DNA of 64,000 nt from Chlamydoabsidia padenii (taxonomy: Eukaryota; Mucoromycota; Mucoromycetes; Mucorales; Cunninghamellaceae). The notes beneath the pieces were generated by a model. That model was given only the letters and a program-made list of their open reading frames with translations, was not told the origin of the DNA and did no database searches. Each line of letters begins with the position of its first letter. The first letter of the stretch is position 1. Where the stretch lies: contig JAIWND010000029.1 of the NCBI GenBank assembly GCA_025330725.1, forward strand, positions 294,183-358,182, given 5' to 3'. Both the position numbers and the translations under genes were made by a program. This document shows, in pieces, positions 46,117 to 60,083 of this stretch.

Positions 46117-48191
46117 TTACTGGTAATGATGTTCTTCCTTGGCCACCCACGATCGATCTTGTTGTTTCTTTTGTTGTCGTCGGGATTTGAGTTCGCCATA
46201 GAGGTCTCTAAACCCATCCCACCCACGCAAGATTTGATAAAGGAGAATAGCAATATAAGTAGGAAGACCGATCCCATCCAGTTGGAAGTTGCCCCAATTC
46301 AAAGTGGTTTGCATGGACGCACCGAGAACCACTTTAGCAAAATAAAAGGAATAGAGAAGTGTTAACTCACATTTGAATATAAATACACATTCCCTTACCT
46401 GGAATACCAGCCACCAATAGATTACGTGTGTCCTTAAAGTCCACTTGATTTTCAACCCAAATTCTAGCACCGGATACAGTGATCAAACTGAATAAGATGA
46501 TTGAGAGTCCACCAAAAACTCCTGATGGAATGGTATGAATAGCTACAAGATAAAAAGATCAGTCATTAAGTTCATTCCCCATTACTTTTTTTTTTTTTTT
46601 CATATTACCTGCACCGAATTTCTGGATGAAACCCAAAAAGATTGCAATGATGGCCGCCACAAGGAAAATCAAAGTAGAGAATACATTGGTTACTGCCATT
46701 ACACCACTACGTACCATAAAAGAGGAATATGAGTAAATAGGATCACAAAAGGTGATAAGGAACTTTACATGTTTTCACTATAAGTGGTTTCCCCTGGTCC
46801 GCCTGCAGCAGAAGATACTATAGTAGCCACTGCATCACCTAACAAAGTACGACCAATATATCTATAGAAAGAGAGGGATTAGTATCCCTTTTGGGTTGAT
46901 CTGTTGTTGATGACTTGCCTATTCAAAGGAGTATTAGCCATTGCACTGATAGCCTTGACATGTCCCAGATTTTCGGCGACCAAGACAATACATACAGGCA
47001 CAATGACACTGATAGCTTGAGCTTCAAACACAGGCTTTGTAAATGTGGGAGCAGCAAACCAAGCAGCATCATAGACATCCGTATAATCAATACTAGGACC
47101 AGATCCAGTGAAGCCACAACCCATTGCGATCAAGTAACTAATGACCATACCCACTAAAATAGGAATCCGTTTGAATAGACCAGGAGCATAGACACTAGTT
47201 AAAGCAATGATCATCACTGTCGTAAAAGCTAGCTATAACCAAACATATTAGAATTTGTTTGTTTTATGTAAGAAAAGTATGTACTTACCCAACCATCAAA
47301 GGAAGTCGCTGTGGCATTTTGGAAGGCCGAGGTAGATAAATGGATCCCAATAGTCATTACTACAGCACCCGTCACCACTTTATACAATATAATGTTAGTT
47401 TTTTTTTTTATTTTTATGATTTCCCCTTTTTTAATACCTTACCAGGAGGCAATAAGACTTCCACCCAACCATGACCGAGGAGAATAACTAAGATGGCAAT
47501 TACCAAGTAGACCAGACCACAAATAAGAATACCACCAGCTGCAACATCCACATGAGGATTCATTTTAGCCGTGGGAGAGTATGTGTAACCAGTAGCTGAG
47601 GCCACTACCCCGATAAATCCGAAGCTTGATCCGACATAACTTGGCACGCGACCACCCGTGATGATGTAAAAGATAATCGTTCCAATGCCTGAGAAGAATA
47701 ATGCAGCTAGTTATCAGAGGGAGGAGGAGGGGATTAGTTCATATTCTTCTCGGTTCATAATATAAAAAAGTTGACTTACTGTTAGTATCCAAACCCATCA
47801 TCATAGGTGCTACAGATCACAAAAAAGAGAGAGAGATCAATGAGATTCATACTCCGTTCCACTGTTGTTTTCATAGATGACTTACCAATGACAGTAGACC
47901 CAAACATAGCCAAGACATGTTGAACACCCATCAAGATACATTCATACCATCGAGGTCGTTCGTCAATATAAACAACACCTATAAGAGAGAGAGAGAGAGA
48001 GAGAATGCATATACATAGTAAGTATCGTTTTCAAGCCAAGTTTCTTTTATATTGTCACCTTTGGGCTTGACCGTATAACGTGGGAAGTAATTAAACAAGG
48101 TGGACTTGGACCAAATAGAAGAGTGAGTAGAGATTGGTTCGTTAAACCCAGTTTCAGGTTGAATAATGCTGTCAAGGTTTGGTTTTTCCAT
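46117..48191 (-). CDS. NCS2-family nucleobase permease (uracil/xanthine permease type)
   Basis: Ten exons (48191-48059, 47978-47886, 47809-47780, 47688-47443, 47377-47289, 47232-46919, 46861-46769, 46706-46609, 46542-46399, 46331-46117) give 484 residues. The start of the core, WYECILMGVQHVLAMFGSTV, is the NCS2 signature with the conserved QH of TM1. Others are VPSYVGSSFGFIGVV in TM3, VPVCIVLVAENLGHVKAI with the substrate-binding Glu of TM8, and GDAVATIVSSAAGGPGETTYSENIG in TM10. The protein moves uracil or purines with H+ at the plasma membrane. The TM8 form AENLGH fits the uracil-type (UraA/RutG) branch more than fungal UapA. Intron 6 has an AG/GCAAGT donor. Confidence 0.9.
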
Positions 48192-48659
48192 CCTGTCTGA
48201 TATTTATCAGAATGCGGAAAAAGGAAAAAGGGGAAAAGGGAGGAGATAGAAAAAATTTTATATGTAGGCTTTCAAGCTTTTATCGGAATTCAAATCCCGC
48301 CGTGATCCGAGTGGTGTATGTGAGTTTGTTTTGAAAAAGATCGAGTCTACCTTTTGTGCATATATCACTTGTTTAATAAGATTGTATATCTGGTAGAATC
48401 CATTGGATTAGACATCTATTTGGAGCAATATATGCAAAAGACTGTCAGTAACATGACATGTTCTTATCTGTAGATGGGTCCTCATACAATGCGAATTCAA
48501 TCGCCGCATTTATTCTGCCAAACGCTTTCATGCAAAAACGAAGGACAGGAAAAAGGGAAAAAAAAAAGAGTATAAAAACAAATACTAAGCGGAAAAGTGA
48601 CATAGTAAGAAAGGAACTGTCTATCCTTCTCGACAGAAGCGGGATTTCAAACTCGAAAC

Positions 48660-48696
<37 letters not shown>

Positions 48697-48746
48697 GGGC
48701 AAAAAAAAAAAATCACCCCACGTTTCTCTTTCTTTTTCTTTTTCTT
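48192..48746. other. divergent promoter spacer with poly-A tract
   Basis: Between the NCS2 permease (-) and fumarate reductase (+). CCCG elements are at 48286-48301 (GAATTCAAATCCCGCC, 95 bp from the permease start) and 48638-48651 (AGCGGGATTTCAAA, 96 bp from the reductase start). Poly-A of about 34 at 48660-48694 is followed by a second A tract. The element spacing is nearly symmetric for the two genes. Confidence 0.6.
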
Positions 48747-50353
<1,607 letters not shown>

Positions 50354-50590
50354 CCTCCCTCTTTTTTTAGTTATGGCTATTTATACTGTATGTTTTAATC
50401 CACATTTAATAAAGTATACTTGTTGGTTTATAAATACCGCCTTTGTTTTATTGGTTGAACGGAATTTTAAATTTACATGTTCATATGGGTTGTCACTTTG
50501 TCATCATTTTCTTTCTCCTTCTTTCCCATTTTCCCCACACACACACACAATTCTTCCCCTCTTGTCTCTTTTTATTATCTAAACTTTACT

Positions 50591-51764
50591 ATGCGTGAAG
50601 ATCTTATCAGCTCGGCCATCAACTTTTTAAACGATCCCAAGGTGCAATCGGCTGCGTTGACCAAGAAGGTATCTTTTTTGGAATCCAAAGGTATGACGGC
50701 TGAAGAAATTGAAGAAGCCATGGCTAGAGCTAGTGGAAAAGCACCCAGTGTTACTCCTACTGCTGCTGCAGGTACATCTTACAGTCAACCTAATGGAATG
50801 GTATTACATACAACACCTCCTCCTGTTCCTACTCGACCTCGATATGATTGGCGTGATCTCTTTATTGCTGCTGTGCTTGCCGGTGGTGTAGGCTATGGTG
50901 TATGGACTTTGGCCAAGGTAATGTAACCCCCCCCCAATCACAGAAAGGTATGCTTGAACTAACCCATTATCTCTTTAGCGTGTCTTTGGTCCATGGTTCA
51001 AAGTACCCACTCAAAAAGAATTGGAAGAAGACAAGGAAAAGTTGGATGAACAGTTCCAAGCAGGTAAGTTGGTTTGATCATCATATAAAAGGAACTAAAC
51101 CCTCTCTTTTTTTTTTTTTGGAACACTTAGTGGAAGACTCTCTCAAGGAAATCAAGACACAAACCAATGAAGCCTTGACATCTGTCTCAGATCAATCGAA
51201 AAAGGTGGATGAATCACTGACCAGCCTGGAAACAATCTTGAAGGAACTAAAGGAAGGGGACGAACAACGAGATGAAGAATTCAAGAATGTCAAGGAGGAA
51301 GTGGAATCATTAAAGGCATTGGTACCCAAGGTAATGATAATAATCATAAAGACATTATATAACCTCCCAACTAATCAACTCTTTTTGTAAAATAGATGTT
51401 GGATCGTAACAAGGATGCACAAGGCGCGGTGTTGAATGATCTTCAAAATGAAATCAAGTCTCTCAAGTCTCTTTTATTAAGCCGACGATCTCCCGGGGCT
51501 TCTTTACTTGAGCAGGGATCAAGTAATACTGCTACAGCCACACCAACATCATCAACACCTTCTACACCAACTACTACCACTGAAGGTCTTTCTCCTCGTT
51601 TGTCTGCTGCTTTTAACTCTTCTTCAGCTCGCCCTGGTATACCCGCTTGGCAAATGGCTGCCGCAAACAAGTCTACTTCCAATGATAACAAGGCTCCTGA
51701 ATCCTCTTCTTCTACCACCACCACCACCACTACCACTACTGAACAACCTGCCACTTCCTCTTGA
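50591..51764 (+). CDS. PEX14: peroxisomal docking protein Pex14
   Basis: Four exons (50591-50917, 50979-51063, 51131-51330, 51396-51764) give 326 residues. Pex14 docks the cargo receptor Pex5 at the peroxisomal membrane. The conserved N-terminal domain reads MREDLISSAINFLNDPKV, then KKVSFLESKGMTAEEIEEAM. A Pro-rich linker (TTPPPVPTRPRYDWRDL) is followed by one membrane helix (FIAAVLAGGVGYGVW). Then come FGPWFKVPT and a long coiled coil (about 130-230). The C-terminus is Ser/Thr-rich with poly-Thr and contains RPGIPAWQMAA, a motif typical of fungal Pex14. Confidence 0.94.
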
Positions 51765-51846
51765 TTTAACATATACATAGTTTAGAATAAATCATCCCCT
51801 TTTTTTATAATAAAAATGATGACAGATTGTCTGCTTAAATAACTTT

Positions 51847-51861
51847 GATTGAAACCCCGTA
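51847..51861 (+). promoter_or_regulatory. CCCG element upstream of LYAR-like gene
   Basis: GATTGAAACCCCGTA, 104 bp before the start at 51965. A poly-T tract of about 25 (51899-51923) lies between them. Confidence 0.45.
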
Positions 51862-51964
51862 TAGTGGCTTTGGATTTAAAAAAAAAGGGACTCTGCATTT
51901 TTTTTTTTTTTTTTTTTTTTTTTTGCTCCTTTCTCCCTTCTTTGATCCTTTTACGTTAGCGAAC

Positions 51965-52751
51965 ATGGTTAGGTAAGGTAAAACAGTTGTGGGACGATGG
52001 ATTACTAATTTGATAACTTTTATAGTTTCCAGTGTGAAGGCTGTGGTGATATTGTCAAGAAGCCAAAGTGCAAGATCCACCAACAACGATGTCATGCTCC
52101 TTTCACCTGTATCGATTGTCACCAAACCTTCCCGGGCACCAGTTACCAACCTCATAACCAATGCATGACCGAAAGCCAAAAGTATGAAAAGGGTTATAAA
52201 CCACCTACCAAAGTAAGTCCTTAAACACCCATATCCATAGACTCTGTTTAATTTAAACCCAACCTTCTTCTTGTTTATAGAAAAACAACAATAACAGCAA
52301 TAAACCTCAACAACCAGAAAGCATCATTGCCCAACTGGCGAAAAAGAAGGAAGAAACCAACAAACGATCTTTAGAAGAATCGTCTGAACCTGTTGACAAA
52401 AAGAAGGCCAAGAAGGACAAGAAGAAGAAATTGACGGAATGGTCTTTGGATGAATTAGACTCGGATATCAATCGACAAATCACTTTGGCTTTGGAACATG
52501 TTTTAAAGAAGGATCAGGTAAAAAGAAAAAGAAAAAAAGAGAGTGAAGATTAGTTACTCAATTATTCTGTTTATTGGTTATAGATTACTCAATCATTGGA
52601 AACGGTGCGTGAAAAGATCATGCAACTCATCTCCACTCATCCTAAATCTTCTAGTAAACCTGCCGACCTGAAAACCAAGTTTGATCAACTCGTCGGTCTC
52701 TCTTATAGCACCAAAAAGAACAAGATTGTCTTTTCTTGGATTAAAAACTAG
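51965..52751 (+). CDS. LYAR: LYAR-type C2HC zinc-finger nucleolar protein
   Basis: Four exons (51965-51972, 52026-52212, 52281-52517, 52584-52751) give 199 residues. Exon 1 is only 8 bp (ATG-GTT-AG), so the protein begins M-V-S-F-Q-C-E-G-C-G. Two LYAR-type zinc fingers follow: CEGCGDIVKKPKCKIHQQRC and FTCIDCHQTFPGTSYQPHNQC, with the family tail MTESQKYEKGYK. The middle is Lys-rich (KKKAKKDKKKK), a likely nucleolar signal. The C-terminal part, including KTKFDQLVGLSYSTKKNKIVFSW, resembles the conserved LYAR C-terminal block. LYAR proteins act in rRNA processing and growth. Confidence 0.9.
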
Positions 52752-53433
52752 TCTTTATATCATATTGTAATCAAATAAAAACTTCATCATCATTTTACAT
52801 ATATACATGCTTGTGGATCATATCTTGTTTACTTTTACTGTGAAAATATTATCATCATGGGTGACAGGAGGAGCACATCAGGATTTATAAAGTGGTAACT
52901 TGTGTGTGGGAGGGACAGATGGATTAAAACAACTCATTTGACATGAAGTAAGATTATGCAAGGGCGTTTGCGGGGTTTGCATTTTGAACATCATGGTCTG
53001 TTGAAACTTGGGTTTAGTTAATGGTATCATCATCAAAGACCATTACTCACTTTTATCAAACTTCCGGATTAGGAGGAAACCTCTTTACCTTGGTTTATTG
53101 AGATAAAAGTATGGTAAGATGGGTGAGGGTTGCTACTTCGAATCATGCAAGACGACTGTCGGGATTTAAATGTATCACAATGATTTGCATGAACAATGAA
53201 TACAAATGTCATTGGTATGACAAAAGTATACAAAAACATTCCCCTATATCTATCTAAAGCAGAGTAAATATGGATCTAGTAAAGATCAAAAGTAATATTT
53301 AAAACTGGACAACCTATATAGCCATACATTTTCCAAAAAAAAAAAAAGGATCATTATCCCCATTTGATAAAACAAGACAAAGTAGATACACATATAACTA
53401 TTTATTACAGACAATATAAACAATAAATTTAAA
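52752..53433. other. convergent spacer
   Basis: Between the LYAR-like (+) and Gln/Tyr-rich (-) genes. A CCCG element is at 53158-53171 (GTCGGGATTTAAAT) and a weaker GCGGGGTTTGCATTTT near 52971. Poly-A is at 53336-53347. No gene is seen. Confidence 0.5.
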
Positions 53434-54564
53434 CTAGAGTCCCCCTACTGGTTTCTTGTTCTTTTGACGAGCCCCGCCTACTTGAATGACCTTGGCAAAG
53501 AATTTGTCAACCATGGACCGATCCAGACTACCCCATTCGACTTGCCAATGTTCACCATTTTCAAAACTGGTCATGTCCATCCAGCTACCAAAGATTGGTC
53601 GATTATCTAATGGGATGATGCGGCCTTGAGTGGTGGTGATCTTCAAGACTTTACGTGTACCAAATGTAGCGATACGATGGATCTTGGCGGCAAGAGAGAG
53701 ACCAGTTTCGGTGGGTGAGATATCGATCCATACACGATGTTCTTCATTGACGGATCTGACTGTGATTTGTCGTACATTTCCTATAACCCAAAAGATTAAT
53801 GTATACATAGTGAGTGAGTGGGTTGGAAGATGTTGTGTGTGAGTGAGGGAAATAAGATACTTACTTTCTGATGATGGTTTCTTTTCTTTGGTCGGAGAAT
53901 CTTTGGGTTGCGTGGTTGGTAAGTCTGGTTGTGGATCATGATAGGATTGTTCTTCATAACTGGGTTGTTGCTCATATCCAGGTTGCTGGTCATATGTGTG
54001 CTGTTGATCGTAAAAGGGCTGCTGGTCATAAAAAGATTGTTCAGTTGGCCATTGTTGTTGATAATAAGGATGTGTGTTGTTATTGGTATAATCTTGTTGA
54101 TGATAGTACTGATGTAAAGAAGGAGTGGACGCATAAGCTTCGGGTGCACCATTTGTTAAATATGATTGGTGATCATACCCGTAACCTACTTTCTCCCCCC
54201 ACCCACCACCCATGAATTAAAAAAGTTAGTTTTCCTTTAACTATGTTGGCCTTTTTTTCTTCTTCTTACCTTCAGTTTGATTATATTGGAATGATTCGTT
54301 CATAAACCCCCCGGCTGGCAAAGACTGTCGATGATGGTGATGATATAGTGCCTCCTGTGTGGATTGGTCTAGAGGTGGTGGTGGTGGTGGTGGTGCAGGG
54401 ACATGTGGTAGTGGTCTGAATTGTCTATGTTGTTGATAAGGTGAGGTAAATGCAGACGTTGTTTTCCAAGTCTCTGGTTGTAGTTGGCAGGATTTTCGTT
54501 GAATGGATGTCTTCCACCCAGTAGCGAATGACGGTTGGTTTTGAGGTGGTGAATCCGTTGGCAT
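53434..54564 (-). CDS. unrecognised Gln/Tyr-rich protein with conserved-looking C-terminal domain
   Basis: Three exons (54564-54270, 54188-53865, 53780-53434) give 321 residues from ATG at 54564. The middle part (about 100-205) is Gln/Tyr-rich with repeated YDQQP-like units (FYDQQPFYDQQHTYDQQPGYEQQ). A Pro run and a His run lie before it. The last 115 residues form a compact domain (ITVRSVNEEHRVWIDISP, KIHRIATFGTRKVLKITTTQ, WMDMTSFENGEHWQVEWGS) that I do not recognise, ending in a basic tail. An alternative start at 54665-54667 places ATG directly against a GTAAGT donor and joins in frame to exon 1 extended upstream to about 54599. The prion-like repeats suggest phase separation or RNA granules, but that is speculation. 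Confidence 0.6.
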
Positions 54565-56295
54565 AATGGAAGGATCTACTGAGGAGGTCAAGGTATACTA
54601 CAAGATAAAAAGAAATGACTTGATTATTACCCGGGATGTCGTTTTTTTTTTTTTTTTTACTTACCATTCAAAGAGACAACCTAAACGGATAACTTTCAAC
54701 AATAAAAAAAGACTTGTTTAGCGAGACATGCACCGTTTCTTCTTTATCAGTTATTGTCTTACCTTTTTGTTGAGAGTGTGTGTGTGAGTGAGTAAGTGAG
54801 ACAAAAGTTAGGATATTTTATTTGAGCTTGGCAAATGTTTTAAAGTAAAAGGAAGAAACGGAGAAAAGCAAAACAAACAACCTTTTTGAGGTGTAAAATA
54901 AAATCCGCCCCTGCTCCTTTTTTGAGTTTCGAATCCCGCGAGCATATAATTGGCGGATGATGCTAAGCATGAATCAACTGGGCTGGGTTTGGGGGCCTCT
55001 TCTCTTCTCCATCTCCTACCCCAGCAAACCATGATTTAACCCATGTATATCCTACGCTAACAATAAAGTAAATGGTAAAATAAAAAAAAGATGATGCCGC
55101 ATAATGGTATATCATGCAGATTTAATCACCGCTGTTTTTAAATCCCGCTGACTTTTTTTTCCCATCCACTTTTTTTGGGGGACTCTTCCCTTTCTTCCTA
55201 TTACTTTTTGTGTTGGAAACAAGGTAATTCATTGAAGCAGCTTAACATAACTTTTATTTCATTTCAATCTAATCCTTCTTCCAATACTGATTAGATTATA
55301 TTAACAACGAACTCGCTGACTTCAATTGTGGTAAGTTGATTAACTAGAAAAAAAAAAAAAGGACTTTTGCCATCTCCATTTTTTGGAACCCCTCATCATT
55401 ATGGTGGGCTGTCTGGAAGGCATACTCTTTGTCGATTGGCATCTATTCTAACCAGCAACTAATCTTTTCTTCTTCGTTGTAGGGGACGAACTTTCATGTA
55501 GACTAATGGACGGCGTAATTGGCAATAATTGGTAACGACTTTATGGTGGATATTGTAGGCAAATAAAGAAACGATTTAGCTGGATGTCATCAAGTGACAT
55601 ACTCTACTTGATGTTTACTAAACTTTTCTTTTGGGCGGGAGGGGGGAATAGGCTTTTGGATAGGATACAAACCAGATCAAGAAATGCATTGGTTGAATGC
55701 GATGGATTATACTTCATGTCTGGCTTTGATCATTTATCATGGTGTATTTATGGTTGCTACTGTTACTTTTGTATGTTTTAGTGCTCACTCACTCTTCATT
55801 ACTTCTTTGGTAGTGCGATTGACCGATTAGGTCATGGTAAGTCATGCTAAAATCGCGGGGGGGGGTGATAACTTGCTGTGAGATATGATCAGTATGAACA
55901 TGGGAAAACTAAAATGTCACTTTATATATAGATCAATAGGATATTTGATAGACATAACCTTGTTGTGATGAAGGGTATACTACTTTTGGTTTCAAGATCA
56001 TCCTTGGTTCCTTTGGCTGTGTATCCCACTTTTGTATATTTTAGTAATAGAATGTTGTTTAATTATACCTTTTTACTTTATATAGTCTACTAATTTTAAC
56101 TAGTATGTAGCATAACAATAAAACAGTACGCCGTTGATTTTAAAACGTTTGATGTGTCTCGGGGATGGGTTGGGGTTCCGGTCTGTCGCTGTTTAAAAGT
56201 TTATGCAAAGCATTAGAGGTGTTTTCTCTTCCCCGTTGCCCCCACTTGATTTTTTTTTATCCCTTTTTTCTTTCTTCTTCCTCTCTTCCTCTCTC

Positions 56296-56327
<32 letters not shown>

Positions 56328-56352
56328 ATCCCTTTGTATTATTATTTAACCA
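54565..56352. other. gene-poor spacer, possible spliced non-coding transcript
   Basis: About 1.8 kb without a supported protein gene. CCCG elements are at 54926-54940 (GTTTCGAATCCCGCG) and 55135-55149 (TTTTTAAATCCCGCT), the latter followed by a CT-rich leader. Splice-like signals follow: AACAAG/GTAATT near 55222, GATTAG near 55294, TTGTG/GTAAGT near 55332 and TTGTAG near 55482. No long frame joins across them. Also present are a G run (55857-55866) and poly-T (56299-56320). Confidence 0.45.
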
Positions 56353-59300
56353 ATGACTGTTTTGGAAACAAGAAGGTAAGCAAAAACAAGTAATTGTATT
56401 ATCATCCTTGTCGTTTGACTTTGTCATCAGTAACTAACTATTGCTTCTTTGTTTTTGTTTAAAGACAAGCGTGGGATGTTATTTTTAGTGATCCCAACCT
56501 ATCAGAACAATCCTTACAACAGCGTGGAATTACAGGTACCGTATGCGATAACGGTCTACGGTCTGTCTGTTGGAAGGTAAATAACTTTTGTCTACCAAAA
56601 AGATGAATAACCATGAACTCTCGTCTTCTTTTTTTTTTTTAAAAAAAAAGGTGTATTTAGGCTACCTGCCAAACTTGAATGTGTCTACTTGGTCTTCTGT
56701 ACAATTGAACGAACGTAAACGATATACTGATTTGCGGCGCCAATACATTGAAGAACCAGCGGAACTCATGACCCAGAAAGACGACAATCTGACTGACAAT
56801 AACCCATTGGCCTTGAACGAAAGTGTAAGTACTGGGAATGTGCTAATATTTGACTTGTATACTCACTTTTTAACTCCAACTTTGTCAAATAGAACCCCTG
56901 GCAACAGTACTTTGCTGACTCTGAAATACGGAAAGTGATTCGACAAGATGTGGACAGAACGTAAGAATAGAAACAAAAAAAAAAGAAAAAGATGTTTGAC
57001 AGATACTAACCAACTCATACTTACAATAGATTCCCTGATGTTGACTTTTTTCGGTCGGAGGCCGTACAAGAAAAAATGACGGACATCTTATTCATCTACT
57101 GCAAAATCCACCATGAAGTGTCTTATCGTCAAGGAATGCATGAATTGTTGGCCCCTTTTTACTGGAACATTGCTACTGAAAGCTTGGATGGTGTCCCTAT
57201 GGAGGAAATCGACTCTTACCTGACAGAGTAAGTCTATCCATCTTATCTACACTCTCTTTTACTTACTTTGCTTGCTTTAATAGTCCAACCAATAGGCTTA
57301 TGGTGCAAGTCCTTGATCCTGCTTTTATTGAACATGATGCCTTTTTGCTCTTTGATAGGCTGATGTCCTATGCTAAACCTTGGTACGAATTCAACAATAC
57401 TATCCCTGCCAAGTCTCTTGACCGAAGATCAAGATCTAATATGGATTTAACTACTTCTGACAATAGCAAGATCCAACAGGTAAGATAGAAAAAGAAAAAA
57501 AGAAAGAGAGGGAGGTGGGTATATAGTATAAAGTGTTGGAGAAACTCATCATGAACATCTTTTTTTATATACGTGTAAACATTTAGACCAACTTGAATCC
57601 GGTGGTGGGCGTTTGTCAAAGAATCCATCATCAGTATTTGCGTCTTGTGGATCCGCCATTATACAAGCATTTGGAAAAGTTTGGCATTGAGCCTCAACTG
57701 TTTGGAATGTAAGTATTCTTGAGTAACATGATAAATAGAACACTAACTATTTTGTTTACTTGTAACTACTAGTCGTTGGCTTCGCTTGCTATTCGGACGT
57801 GAATTTGAATTCTTTGAACTCTTACGTTTGTGGGATGCCATCTTTGCTCAAGATCCAACTCTCAAGATTGTTGAATTCGTCTGCCTTGCTATATTGCTTC
57901 GACTACATGATCAACGTAAGTTAATGGACATGAATGAATAACACACGATATGAACTAATTCAACCTTTTGCCGTCTTTGCTTGTCTTTGACAGTGATGGA
58001 AAACGATTATGCGGAATGTCTTACTTTGCTCATGCGTGGTACTCGAATCTCAAACCCGATCACATTGGTGGAACAAGCAAAGTATTTACAAGGAAATCTC
58101 TCCCACGATGGTGCATTACAAATACTTCGACAAAACGATCTCCGATCTGGAAAGGAGCCGCGCGCCTCTCTGTGGAAGAACGATTTGGAAAATGCATCAT
58201 TACCAGATCACAATCTCCAGCAACATTATCGAAAATCTCAGGGATCGAATCTTGACAACATAACCAATATTACTCGAGGTGTCATGAAAAGTAGTCAAGT
58301 CCGCGACCTTAATAAGACAATTGCTGGTGTCATGGGCACTGTACACGTAAGTTAAATAAAATTTACAGGCATGGGGTAAACATCTTTCTAACATATTATT
58401 GTTGCTGTTGCTGTTTTTTGTTCCAACCTTTAACTAGAAAAACGTGAATCTTTTTGGTGACAATGTGTTGGGAAGGGGCGCTGCTATGAATGGATCACCT
58501 CAACGACGTCGACTCACTGTGTCCTCGGAATTCCCTGATGGTATTGACCGTGTGGCTCCATCGATGAATCAACATCACTCCAAACCATACGCCAATTTAC
58601 CAAGATCATCATCAAACAGTCATATACAACGATTATCAACTGACATGACATCATCAGCAAACATCAATGACACTAATGGTGTTGCATTGGCAGCTCTACA
58701 AAAGGCGAATCGACAAATGGGTGGACTAATGGCTCAATGTATTGATATTTTGGAAAAAGAACTCTTCTCAAACGACACCAGCCAACAAAAGCCTTCCGAC
58801 AACACCAATGTGGCGGAATCAACAAGCTCAGACTTATCGCCACCTCCTGGAAATGTTGATCATGGAGTGCAGGAATCGGAAAAGACACCATTTACAACCA
58901 CCAATAACGAAATTGAATTGGAAAAACCATCTGATACCAATTTATCAAGACCAAGTGATAATGACAACAGCGACAACGATGGTGATGATTCTCAGGATTT
59001 GAAGAAGAACTCAACAATCAGTGTTACTCCTGAAGCAACCAGCGTGGAATCAAAAAACGGTCCTGACGAAGCATCATTGACTCTTGCATTGGCTGGTTTG
59101 AAGCACATAAGGGATGTATTACAAGGACGACAATTACAATTCGACTGCAATGTTTTGGATTTGGATCTCACAACGCCTCCATCATCATCGAAAGCCAACA
59201 ACACCAAGCCGTCATCCAAAGAACAACAACATGATATCAGCAAGAAACCATTACCAGATCTTCAGAAACAACAACCATCTCCGCCAAATTCACAACAACA

Positions 59301-59820
59301 GTGTTACTCACACGCGATACTAATGAACTCTGATCCAGAAGTGAAAACAGGTATTGACTCTCCCATCACCGCCAGTACACCTTCACCAACTCGACCTGCC
59401 ACCAAGAATATACCCATCAGTCGACCAAAGCAACAAGTAACCTACAGCATCGAAGACTTACTTTCCGATCCTGCCCTTCAATCCAGTGGACGAGGATCAG
59501 ACCAACACAGCCCAAGCAACAACAAATTCCAATGGATGATCGACAATGAAACATCAAATGACAACACATTGACCTCGGTTCTCTTCAATAGCTCCAGAGA
59601 TCCAATCTCCACCGATGATGATGGTTTACCTGTATTAGGTCAACAGCAACAGCAACAGCACCGTCCTGTCAGTCGACAACGAAGTAGCATGATATTGAAC
59701 AAATCGCCAACAACAACAACAAAATCTGTGGTACCCGACCCAACCATCAATCATGTCGACCCCTTGGATGCTAAAAATGTTGACAAACGGTATTCGTACG
59801 AATATGACATTTATCACTAG
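56353..59820 (+). CDS. TBC1D5-like Rab GTPase-activating protein
   Basis: Ten exons (56353-56375, 56465-56576, 56651-56824, 56893-56960, 57030-57227, 57296-57479, 57587-57708, 57773-57915, 57994-58346, 58438-59820) give 919 residues. The TBC domain (about residues 25-330) starts GLRSVCWKVYLGYLP. It contains the Arg-finger motif IRQDVDRTFPDV, the Gln-finger motif SYRQGMHELLAPFYW, and RWLRLLFGREFEFFELLRLWDAIFA. The split TBC with an insert after the Q-finger and the YCKIHHEVSYRQGMHE wording are characteristic of TBC1D5, which acts on Rab7 with retromer and autophagy factors. The C-terminal 450 residues are Asn/Ser/Gln-rich and probably disordered. Confidence 0.88.
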
Positions 59821-60083
59821 AATAGTTATAGCCCCCCCCCCCTCCCACTTGTTATTAAATAAAAATCTGCCTTTTTACCCACTGTCTTTTTTATACTGTG
59901 TAACGTTTGGTTTAAAGTGTCATTGAATGATGGCAAATATGTATTAATGTGTTTATTATAAAGACCAAATTATATGTTACTGTTTATTCCTCTAGGTTAA
60001 TATACATATACGATATTAAAATAAAAAGGTATTAAACTAAACTATGACTAAGCTAGTATAAAGACTGGAGAGACACCGACGGT

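Noticed and set aside
54924..54942. TTTCGAATCCCGC resembling a tRNA T-arm / B box
   Set aside because: No acceptor, D or anticodon arms can be drawn around it, and the same core with TTTAAA or TTGAAA variants occurs in dozens of places without tRNA context.
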